The translations under genes were made by a program, and so were the position numbers. The notes under the pieces were generated by a model. It did no database searches and was not told the DNA's origin. It saw only the letters and a program-made list of their open reading frames with translations. Shown here piece after piece: positions 1-5,752 of a DNA stretch of 6,428 bases; position 1 is the first letter of the stretch, and the number at the start of each line of letters is the position of its first letter. Origin of the DNA: Thiomicrorhabdus sp. (GTDB lineage: Bacteria > Pseudomonadota > Gammaproteobacteria > Thiomicrospirales > Thiomicrospiraceae); NCBI GenBank assembly GCA_021648185.1, contig JAKITH010000067.1, positions 1 through 6,428 of the forward strand, read 5' to 3'.

Positions 1-618
1 GTCTTCGATTAATGCCGGGTTAATTGTCGATTGGAAGCCGCCAAAATGATAGAGGTAGCCCACCGGCGTATTGTTAACCCATGTAATGTTTTCGTTACCA
101 TTGCTGCCACGCATGTAAACTTCTGCCGAACCTTCGCTGGTTGCGATAATACCCGGCAAAGCGGTGATGGCTTTGAGCGGGTCACCGCCACTGCCCGCCG
201 CTTTGATTAATTCAACGCTGGTAAGTGTCAACTTCGAAGCTTTTTCTACCAATCGCTCCGCACTGACATTGAGACCTTCGCCATCAACAAAAAATGGTTC
301 CAGGTAAAGCGTGATTGTTTTTTGGTTTTTCGTTACAGATGCTTCTAGCGTTTCAAACCCGGCGGCCAGTACTTTGATTTTATTGGGTGAATCGATATCG
401 GAAAACTCAATTTTTCCAGTTTCCCCGGTTTCGTCATAAGCATCGCCATCGTTAATAACAACCGTTGCACCTTCAATGGGTACACCGCTGCCTCTTTCTT
501 TGATCACAACGATAATATTGGCTGCAAAGGTAGATTCCATACTGAGTAAAATCACTATTAACAAATAGCCAAGATAACGAGCATCGATGCTATTTTTTAC
601 TGAAGTACTCATTTGCAT
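1..618 (-). CDS. TonB-dependent outer-membrane receptor, N-terminal part (runs off left edge)
   Basis: I translated the minus strand from ATG at 618; the frame stays open for 206 codons to the window edge. Residues 1-32 form a signal peptide (hydrophobic YLGYLLIVILLSM, probable cleavage after TFA). Residues about 34-108 look like a carboxypeptidase-regulatory-like beta-sandwich (VPIEGATVVINDG, AAGFETLEASV), common at the front of TonB-dependent receptors. Residues 113-206 begin the plug domain: a LNVSAERL segment where a TonB box would lie, then DPLKAITALPGI, EVYMRGSNGNEN and the TPVGYLYHFGG strand. Such receptors take up ligands across the outer membrane using TonB energy; the barrel is outside the window, so the ligand is unknown. 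The ATG at 612 is an alternative start: the GAAGAG Shine-Dalgarno lies only 2 nt from 618 but 8 nt from 612. The gene lies 97 bp downstream of the histidine kinase in the same direction, behind an RstA-box-like repeat. Confidence 0.88.
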   Translation of the reverse strand, partial: MQMSTSVKNSIDARYLGYLLIVILLSMESTFAANIIVVIKERGSGVPIEGATVVINDGDAYDETGETGKIEFSDIDSPNKIKVLAAGFETLEASVTKNQKTITLYLEPFFVDGEGLNVSAERLVEKASKLTLTSVELIKAAGSGGDPLKAITALPGIIATSEGSAEVYMRGSNGNENITWVNNTPVGYLYHFGGFQSTINPALIED

Positions 619-657
619 TTCTCTTCTTTGTATTGAATAACAAGTTTAGAGAAAAGA

Positions 658-686
658 ATGCTAGGGGTCTGTTGAAAGTGTGTTTT
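658..686 (-). promoter_or_regulatory. possible promoter of the TonB-dependent receptor
   Basis: On the minus strand TAGCAT (663-658, 4 of 6 matches to the -10 consensus) lies 17 bp downstream of AAAACA (686-681, 3 of 6 matches to the -35 consensus). The weak -35 abuts the direct repeat at 691-706, an arrangement expected of an activator-dependent promoter. The match is poor on its own; only the context makes it worth recording. Confidence 0.3.
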
Positions 687-690
687 AAAA

Positions 691-707
691 TGTAACGCTG
701 TGTAACA
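691..707 (-). promoter_or_regulatory. RstA-box-like direct repeat (response-regulator operator candidate)
   Basis: The minus strand reads TGTTACACAGCGTTACA: the hexamer GTTACA occurs twice with a start-to-start distance of 10 bp. OmpR/PhoB-family dimers bind direct repeats of about this period. The inner TACACAGCGTTACA matches the Escherichia coli RstA consensus TACATNTNGTTACA (from memory) at 10 of its 12 fixed positions. It lies about 75 bp upstream of the receptor start and just after the kinase stop. Binding by the RstA-like regulator encoded upstream is inferred. Confidence 0.55.
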
Positions 708-715
708 AAATATCG

Positions 716-2302
716 TTAAGAGATATTTTTTATTGGCCAGCGAATAGTAAATCTCGCACCTTTCAATGGTGAGTCGTCAACGACAACTGTTCCATCATGC
801 CATTGAGAAATCTGTTGCACAATGGCCAGGCCCAGCCCGTAACCGCCCGTGCCTCGGTCACGGCTTGCATCAAGCCGTTTGAATGCCTCAAAAATTTTTT
901 CGCGTTCCTTTTTTGGAATTCCTGGCCCGTCATCATCAACGATGATTTGATAATATTCGCTGTCTTGCGTAAAGTTTATGTAAACCCGAGTTTGTGCATA
1001 GCGTTTCGCATTTTGCAAAAGATTGCCTACAGCTCTGGTCATTAAGCGCGGTTCGAACCGGGCATATTTAACATTTTTTCCCGTAATTTCAAAATCTATT
1101 GATAAGTTGCCTTCACCGGTTTTTATTTTTTGGACGATGTCAGTCAGCCAAGGTTTAACATCCTGGCGTAAAAAATTCAGTTCTGGTTTTTCACGGTCAA
1201 AACGAGCATAAGTCAACAATTCTGCCACCAACTGATCCAGCTCATCGATATCCGCATTCATACTGGCCATATAACGTTTCTTATCGGCTTTATCGGAAGA
1301 GAATTGCAACATTTCCATGCCAAAGCGCAATCTGGCCAGTGGTGTTCTCAACTCATGAGAAACCGCATTGGTGAGTTCTTTGTGTGAAGAAATTAAACGT
1401 TGAATACGGTCAGCCATGCCATTGAATGTTTCAGCTAAACTCAATAATACCGAACGCTTTGATAAGGTTGTTCGCATACTAAAGTCACCTCGGCCAAAAG
1501 CGCGGGTGTTAAGGCTTAGGTGTTTAAGGTCTCGCCATAATGGAAAAACCCAAAACAATACGGCTAAAGCCACTAAAATTGCAAGAAGTGCAACCAGAAT
1601 GGATTCTAAATAACCGAGCGTCAAAGGCTCATCAAACGGTCCGAGTTTTATAAAATACGGGCTGTCAGCCACGCGACGGTAGATAAATTCATCATTGTTG
1701 TCGTCAAAAGTTTGCACGACAGTTTCATTTTTTTCCAGCAGGATTAGTTTAGACGATGACAATGCTATTTGAGATTTTTCCAATAAAACAACCGGGAAAA
1801 TAAAGTACTGGCTTAAACGATTTATCTCTACCAACCAGGTGTGCTCTGGCAACTCTAGCAAATTCATCTCAATCAAACTGAATGTGCTGCTGGACAGGCG
1901 GCGACTTTCATCAGCGGCTGTTTGTTCAAATGGAAATTCCAACACCCACTCACTCTTGGATACACGTTGATACGCATGGATAGCCTCTTCGATATTGTCG
2001 AATACGATTTCTCCATTATTCAGTTGGTCTATTTTAGATGAGGATAGGGTTAGCGACTCAAGTGGTAACAAACGCATGGGGTAGCCGCCTCGTTGATTCA
2101 GTTTTCGAATAAACCTTGGCCATTGTTTTTCTGGCATCGTTAGCAATCGTTTTTCCAACAACACATACGTCCCCTGGTTCAGGTTTCCAAAATAACGATC
2201 CAGCGTACCCAGTAATAGGTTATTGATGTTTGCAATGCCAAAAAAATAGATGATGAGCATCAGTGCAAAAATCGAATACAATTTTAAAAAAAGGCTTCCC
2301 AT
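716..2302 (-). CDS. rstB: RstB-like sensor histidine kinase with duplicated periplasmic sensor module
   Basis: Inner-membrane kinase that should autophosphorylate and pass phosphate to the RstA-like regulator next door. Numbering from the first ATG of the frame (2329), TM1 is at 12-33, a periplasmic region at about 34-237, TM2 at 240-263 and HAMP at 264-315. The HisKA motif SHELRTPLARLR has phospho-acceptor H325. The ATPase domain shows the N box (NLLQNAKRY, 436-444), G1 (DDDGPG, 465-470) and G2 (GTGGYGLGLA, 493-502). I chose the ATG at 2302 (residue 10): it lies 7 nt after the regulator's stop, giving likely translational coupling, and MGSLFLKLY aligns with the MKKLFIQFY start I recall for E. 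coli RstB. The resulting 528 residues exceed RstB (433, from memory) by 95, the same as the offset between two similar periplasmic segments (about 53-137 and 147-235). The ATG at 2329 would overlap the regulator by 20 bp. Assignment to the RstB subfamily rests on remembered alignment. Confidence 0.93.
   Translation of the reverse strand: MGSLFLKLYSIFALMLIIYFFGIANINNLLLGTLDRYFGNLNQGTYVLLEKRLLTMPEKQWPRFIRKLNQRGGYPMRLLPLESLTLSSSKIDQLNNGEIVFDNIEEAIHAYQRVSKSEWVLEFPFEQTAADESRRLSSSTFSLIEMNLLELPEHTWLVEINRLSQYFIFPVVLLEKSQIALSSSKLILLEKNETVVQTFDDNNDEFIYRRVADSPYFIKLGPFDEPLTLGYLESILVALLAILVALAVLFWVFPLWRDLKHLSLNTRAFGRGDFSMRTTLSKRSVLLSLAETFNGMADRIQRLISSHKELTNAVSHELRTPLARLRFGMEMLQFSSDKADKKRYMASMNADIDELDQLVAELLTYARFDREKPELNFLRQDVKPWLTDIVQKIKTGEGNLSIDFEITGKNVKYARFEPRLMTRAVGNLLQNAKRYAQTRVYINFTQDSEYYQIIVDDDGPGIPKKEREKIFEAFKRLDASRDRGTGGYGLGLAIVQQISQWHDGTVVVDDSPLKGARFTIRWPIKNIS
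1625..2173 (-). repeat. internal duplication of the kinase sensor module (protein level)
   Basis: Within the kinase, residues about 53-137 (2173-1919) and 147-235 (1891-1625), numbered from the ATG at 2329, share ordered landmarks: TMPEKQW/ELPEHTW (64 and 159), LSSSK/LSSSK (95 and 190), YQRVSKSEW/YRRVADSPY (120 and 217) and FPFEQT/GPFDEP (132 and 230). The offset is 95 residues in the first half and drifts to 98 by the end, as expected of an old tandem duplication with small indels. A single copy would match the usual RstB periplasmic domain. Confidence 0.7.
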
Positions 2303-2309
2303 GTTTAAT

Positions 2310-3056
2310 TCAATTTGCCTTCCATGCATCTTTCACAAACAAATAGCCTTTGCCGCGAATGGTTTTGATGCGAAAGGGACGGTTGGTATTATCCTCCAGT
2401 TTTTTTCGTAAACGAGAAATGCGAATATCCACTGAACGATCCAGTCCGTCATAACCGATGCCGCGCAGTTTATCTAGGATGGCATCTCGTGTTAACACTT
2501 TTCCTGCATGGCAAGCAAGCAGCCATAATAGTTCGAATTCTTTGGTGGTGAGATCAAGCACAGTGTTATTTAACCAAACCTCACGGGCTGATAGGCTTAT
2601 GCGAAAATTGTCATAATGTATATCATCCCGGTTGTTTTTTTGAAAAATAGTGTGCGGAGATTGTTGTGGAAAGCGTCGCAATAAAGCACGAATGCGAGCT
2701 AGCAATACGCGAGGTTTCACGGGTTTAATGACGTAGTCATCAGCACCGACTTCCAGTCCAACGACCTGGTCGATATCCTCGTCTCGTGCGGTCAACATCA
2801 ATATTGGTCCGGCATATTCTGGTCTCACCGCTTTGCAAATCTCCAGCCCATCCATTCCAGGTAACATCAGGTCTAACACGATCAAGTCGGGTGTTTCAAA
2901 TAAAATTCGCTCACAGGCTTTATCGCCCCTGTGCTCGATAGATACCGCTATTGCCTGCTGCTGAAGGTATTCCTGAATCAGTGTGGAGAGTCGAATATCA
3001 TCCTCGACCAGCAATATTCGAGTGTTAAACTCTGGTAAGGAAGGATTGGAAGTCAC
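2310..3056 (-). CDS. rstA: RstA-like response regulator, OmpR/PhoB family
   Basis: A 248-residue DNA-binding transcription regulator with a receiver domain (about 12-127) and a winged-helix effector domain (about 148-244). Receiver landmarks are the acidic pair D19-D20, phospho-acceptor D62 in IVLDLMLPGMDG, T89 and K111. The winged helix shows the family signature in TTKEFELLWLLACHAGKVL, then YDGLDRSVDIRISRLRKKL and the wing RIKTIRGKGYLF. The RGD near residue 43, GYDGLDRSVD and the AW-containing C-terminus track E. coli RstA (239 residues, from memory) more closely than PhoB, OmpR or CpxR. The start is GTG at 3056, preceded by GAGGT with an 8-nt spacer, a good Shine-Dalgarno. It is the first gene of the minus-strand block; its stop at 2310 nearly touches the kinase start. 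Phosphorylated dimers should bind 10-bp-period direct repeats such as the one at 691-706. Confidence 0.93.
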   Translation of the reverse strand: MTSNPSLPEFNTRILLVEDDIRLSTLIQEYLQQQAIAVSIEHRGDKACERILFETPDLIVLDLMLPGMDGLEICKAVRPEYAGPILMLTARDEDIDQVVGLEVGADDYVIKPVKPRVLLARIRALLRRFPQQSPHTIFQKNNRDDIHYDNFRISLSAREVWLNNTVLDLTTKEFELLWLLACHAGKVLTRDAILDKLRGIGYDGLDRSVDIRISRLRKKLEDNTNRPFRIKTIRGKGYLFVKDAWKAN

Positions 3057-3212
3057 GCGGGTTTACCTCAGATTAAGAATAATACGCTTATTATAGTTTA
3101 CCCGGTTTGTATGTATTGTTGTGATTGTGTGCGAAATTTGTATCAAATTGTTATCGGCAAGTTTTGCAAAATCTGGGTCTTATGAAGAGTCTGTGGGTGA
3201 AATATTGATTAA
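3057..3212. other. intergenic region upstream of the regulator operon
   Basis: About 155 bp without a gene. It contains the TATAAT at 3090-3095, the Shine-Dalgarno just before 3056 and an AT-rich stretch with several TACA words on the minus strand (for example TACATACA just upstream of the -10), but I could not assemble a convincing RstA box from them. No terminator hairpin or RNA gene is visible. Confidence 0.5.
3090..3095 (-). promoter_or_regulatory. -10 element of the regulator-kinase operon promoter
   Basis: A perfect TATAAT on the minus strand puts the likely transcript start about 27 nt before the GTG at 3056. No -35 is recognisable at 16-18 bp spacing (CAATAC at 17 bp), which suggests dependence on an activator or a weak promoter. 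GGTAAAC occurs twice nearby (3061-3067 and 3096-3102 on the minus strand), one copy overlapping the Shine-Dalgarno and one abutting the -10. Whether these repeats are functional is unknown. Confidence 0.45.
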
Positions 3213-3483
3213 CTAGTGCCCGAACGAAAACTCAGAAAAACAAATTACAAGCTCCAGGGTCGCTCGCAATTTAACCGCTCGCTGTTATGACTAACACTTT
3301 TTCGTTATGAGGAATACTTTCCCCTTTTAATACTCGGCGATCTATTTGGTCAATTTGACGCACTGCGTGCTGGCTATAGTGGTGTATCTGATCAATAGAG
3401 GATAAATTATCCAAGCACACAATCGCTTTGAGTGTTTGTTGGCTTTTCTCAAGTAAGTGTTGGGATGCCGTTAAATAATGTCG
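3213..3483 (-). mobile_element. remnant of an ISNCY-like insertion sequence
   Basis: The segment holds a transposase fragment (3299-3483, minus) followed, on the transposase's 3' side, by a stretch that looks like an IS end: GTGCCCGAACGAAAA, read on the plus strand from about 3215. The order fits the 3' terminal part of one element whose transposase C-terminus has been deleted internally and whose 5' end is missing where the sequence abuts the autotransporter fragment. The boundary at 3213 rests on the look of an IS terminus only; the partner repeat is absent, so it cannot be confirmed here. Confidence 0.5.
3299..3483 (-). pseudogene. ISNCY-like transposase fragment
   Basis: About 62 residues on the minus strand (RHYLTASQHLLEK ... 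RQIDQIDRRVLKGESIPHNEKV) resemble the middle of DDE transposases labelled ISNCY, in which a helical stretch with QID-I-RR precedes IP-EKV and then SIFE-HTEWI. Here the homology stops right after EKV at about 3299 and a stop follows seven codons later (3271). The open frame formally starts with a TTG at 3498 inside sequence belonging to the plus-strand barrel gene, with no ribosome-binding site, so it is not an independent gene. The N-terminal and C-terminal parts, including the catalytic residues, are missing. Family assignment is from remembered motifs; a helical chance ORF is the alternative, but the match to the RR-IP-EKV block is specific. Confidence 0.55.
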
Positions 3484-3896
3484 ATTACTTAAATTCAAGC
3501 ATAAATGCCTATACAGAAACGGGTGTAAATGAACTTAATTTAAACATTGACCAACGTGACTTTTCATCGGCTCTTGCTTCGCTGGGATTACAATTTAGCC
3601 ACCCTTTTAGCTTGCGCTGGGGGGTGATTGTCCCTCAGTTTAGCGTTGAGTGGGAATATGATTTCTCTCCCAACCTTGACCCAATTAAAGGAAGCTTCGT
3701 CAGTGATGCTGACAACACAGGTTTTGAGTTTAAAACCGATGATGCAGACAAACACTACTTTCGCACTGAAGCTGGCGCATCATTTATTTTCCCCGGCGGG
3801 TTTAACGCGTTCATCTTGTATGAAACAGTTTTACTAAAAGCCTACACGCAAAGCAACAACCTCTCATTTGGTGGCAGATACGAAGTGATTTTTTAG
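3474..3896 (+). pseudogene. autotransporter-type outer-membrane beta-barrel, C-terminal fragment
   Basis: About 140 residues match the end of an autotransporter translocator barrel. VDYLNSSINAYTETG precedes alternating amphipathic strands, including SLRWGVIVPQFSVEWEYDF, then a loop rich in Asp and Asn. The end is HYFRTEAGASFIFPGGFNAFILYE and a final strand SFGGRYEVIF with the terminal Phe typical of BAM-assembled porin-like proteins. A complete autotransporter has a signal peptide, a large passenger and a 250-300-residue barrel; all of this upstream part is missing. The frame can be extended back to a GTG at 3432, but those residues are antisense to the transposase remnant and have no ribosome-binding site or signal peptide. 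I therefore read it as a 5'-truncated gene that is probably not expressed. It keeps no internal frameshift, so the truncation may be recent. Confidence 0.75.
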
Positions 3897-4155
3897 GTGG
3901 TGTATAGTGTTGAATGTTTATCTCAATTCACCTGAATTCGTATAAGTAAGTGCATAACCTCTAAATGTGGTTAATGAAGCATACACTCTGAAATAAACAA
4001 GACTCAAGGTGCAATAAGGTTACGAAACCAAAAGTAGATATCAAATGGATATTTTCGAGGTTTTTTCACTGTTAATTGCAAGTGTTTTTTTGCGAAAAAT
4101 CAATGGATTATTTTGAGATGCTCAGATTCAGTTTTGAATTTCATCTGCTTTTGTT
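3897..4155. other. intergenic region before the transglutaminase-like gene
   Basis: About 260 bp, AT-rich, with no gene. Two small inverted repeats are visible: AATTCA-CC-TGAATT (3925-3938) and ATATC-AAATG-GATAT (4038-4052). Neither is followed by a T-run, so they are not convincing terminators. A TATGAT with an upstream TG (4155-4160) overlaps the next start codon. No RNA gene is recognised. Confidence 0.5.
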
Positions 4156-5370
4156 ATGATGATACGTCGAATTTTTGATCTTTTTATCGACTTCAAATTC
4201 CCTAGACCGCAATGGTTGTTTTTAGCCTTTTTTTTCGTGATATCGTTTGCGAGTGGGTTAATTGATAATCGATTGCAGGCCAGTGAGGTCTCATTACGGG
4301 ATAACGCCGTGGTGAGCGAAATAAAAGCGTGGGAAATGAGTTGGGAGCACGGCAACCTTAATCAGTTGGCTGACTTGATTAACTCAAGCTTAGGGGCTGC
4401 CGTTGTTACACGAATGGACTCGATTTTGGCTGAACGATTGCGAAATGATTGGGGGCGCTATCAGCACCTTTACCGGTTTGTTGGGCAAACGTTAGGGATT
4501 ACGGAGGAATGCAAAAAACGCTTTATCGTCTCTGTCTTACTGCGTAGAGCAGGATTGAAAACATTGTTTGGGCGGGGGGCGTCATTGTGTATTACCTTCG
4601 TTTCATCACATGAGACGTTGTATCAAATAGCTTACCTAAAGCATGAAAAGGAAAAATATTACGCGTTAACCCCTGAGGGTAGGATAGACATTATCCCGGC
4701 GGTTTCAATTTTTTCTTTTGCGCAGGGAGGCCGAATGTTTGACTTAACGTTTGATGCGCCCTCAGAGAGCTATCAGCAATCACTGCTTCGTGGTTATCAA
4801 TTCAATAAACATGGCATTATCGTGGATTTGCCGTTCTCAAAATCAACGCTTATGTTATTTCGATCACACCCCCAAATGGAGTATATCGCTTATATTAATA
4901 CTCCCACTTCATTTGAGTTGGAGGAAAAACTCAAACTTCTCATTGAGCCTACTATCGCCATGATGAGTGATGTGCAAATTGCTCAATTGCTGATGGACTT
5001 TATCCACCATAATATTGTGTGGGAAGAAACTGACAATAAAAATCCCCAAGAAAAAGTGCAATTTTTTGAGGAGACACTTTTTGAACAATCCGGAGATTGT
5101 GAGGACCTTGTGATACTGTATGCCAAGCTAATCAAACTTTTTTTAAAAAAGCCGGTCGTCTTATTGAAATATGAGGATCATTTGTCTTTGGCTATTGCAC
5201 TGGATATGGCCAGTGGCAAGCAAGTTCAATGGAAGGGAACCAGCTATGTGGTGGCTGATCCGTCGTTGAAACGGGGTAAAATTGGTGAGGTTATGCCATC
5301 TTTATTGGACTCACCATACACGATAATTGATTTAGGAGTGGAATTTAACTTTCATTCCTTAGGCTCATAA
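4156..5370 (+). CDS. membrane-anchored or exported protein with C-terminal transglutaminase-like domain
   Basis: 404 residues. A basic N-terminus (MMIRRIFDLF) precedes a hydrophobic segment at 20-35 (WLFLAFFFVISFASGL), a signal anchor or a signal peptide ending near LQA (40-42), so the rest is probably periplasmic. Residues 45-255 are not recognised. Residues about 256-395 look like a transglutaminase/papain-like cysteine protease fold. Candidate nucleophile C315 lies in QSGDCEDLVILYAKL at a helix start, H342 in YEDHLSLAI and D368 in YVVADPSLKRG, the Cys-His-Asp order of the superfamily. Such bacterial domains act as peptidases, amidases or crosslinking enzymes; the substrate is unknown. Neither ATG 4156 nor 4159 has a Shine-Dalgarno, but a later start (such as M61) would lose the membrane segment. 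It probably forms an operon with the small gene 3 nt downstream. Fold assignment is fairly firm; biological role is not. Confidence 0.8.
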   Translation: MMIRRIFDLFIDFKFPRPQWLFLAFFFVISFASGLIDNRLQASEVSLRDNAVVSEIKAWEMSWEHGNLNQLADLINSSLGAAVVTRMDSILAERLRNDWGRYQHLYRFVGQTLGITEECKKRFIVSVLLRRAGLKTLFGRGASLCITFVSSHETLYQIAYLKHEKEKYYALTPEGRIDIIPAVSIFSFAQGGRMFDLTFDAPSESYQQSLLRGYQFNKHGIIVDLPFSKSTLMLFRSHPQMEYIAYINTPTSFELEEKLKLLIEPTIAMMSDVQIAQLLMDFIHHNIVWEETDNKNPQEKVQFFEETLFEQSGDCEDLVILYAKLIKLFLKKPVVLLKYEDHLSLAIALDMASGKQVQWKGTSYVVADPSLKRGKIGEVMPSLLDSPYTIIDLGVEFNFHSLGS

Positions 5371-5373
5371 AGC

Positions 5374-5649
5374 ATGAGAATATTTAGAAAAAAGAAAAAT
5401 AATGAGGGCAACGTCAAGTCTGCGTTTATGACGAGGTTGACAGAGGTTATTGTTTCTATTGCTGCTTTTAGTATTGCTATCGGTGAGTTGGATACGACGG
5501 TGCAAACGGTTTCAAATTATTACAAAACGTTTGTGAGCGAGTATACGGACAAATATGATTATGACAAACTGAGTAAAATTCATGTAGGTAATACGCTTTT
5601 TTATCTAGAAACTTTCAGTAGTGTCCGGTTAGAAACCTGCAGTAACTAA
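5374..5649 (+). pseudogene. small one-TM membrane protein, 3' end truncated by an IS
   Basis: The frame starts 3 nt after the transglutaminase-like gene's stop, so translation is probably coupled; no strong Shine-Dalgarno is present. It has a basic cytoplasmic head (MRIFRKKKNN), a hydrophobic segment at about 22-37 (LTEVIVSIAAFSIAIG), the motif ELDTTVQTVSNYYKTFV and then a charged region DKYDYDKLSKIHVGNTLFYLETF. After residue 81 the frame enters what looks like the left end of the downstream IS4-family element, and the last ten codons (SSVRLETCSN) are IS-derived. The native protein was therefore probably longer, with its remainder beyond the IS and outside this window. The LDTTVQT and YDKLSKI-VG pattern recalls proteins annotated as ETEC_3214-domain, a family of unknown function, but this is a weak recollection. 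The truncated product may still be made. Confidence 0.6.
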
Positions 5650-5701
5650 AGGAAAATATTTTTAAAAAAACGTAAAATATTAAAATAAACTATTGACATA
5701 G

Positions 5702-5718
5702 GGCGGAAAATTTTCGCC
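5702..5718. repeat. near-perfect inverted repeat in the IS leader
   Basis: GGC-G-GAAAATTTTC-GCC is a palindrome with one bulged G, lying between the putative IS end and the transposase start, just after TTGACA (5693-5698). It could be a transposase or repressor site or a structure that damps read-through translation of the transposase; no function can be assigned from the sequence. Confidence 0.4.
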
Positions 5719-5752
5719 AGCATTTTCAAAATTTTTTCCAACTAACGGATTT

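Noticed and set aside
9..191. Open frame of 60 codons on the minus strand
   Set aside because: It lies in another frame inside the TonB-dependent receptor plug coding sequence and has no family resemblance.
797..1613. Three plus-strand open frames (797-1045, 1023-1211, 1416-1613)
   Set aside because: All are antisense to the histidine kinase, have low-complexity unlikely proteins and no ribosome-binding sites.
3057..3212. Second RstA box for autoregulation of the operon
   Set aside because: Several TACA words occur upstream of the -10, but none forms the two-half-site spacing seen at 691-706.
4085..4099. TTTTT-GCG-AAAAA hairpin as a terminator
   Set aside because: The stem is only A-T pairs, has no GC core and lacks a downstream T-run in the direction of the barrel fragment.
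4128..4355. Minus-strand open frame of 75 codons
   Set aside because: Antisense to the start of the transglutaminase-like gene, with no recognisable product or start signal.
5693..5698. Perfect -35 hexamer TTGACA in the IS leader
   Set aside because: No acceptable -10 follows at 16-18 bp (GCCAGC at 17), so I do not call a promoter.
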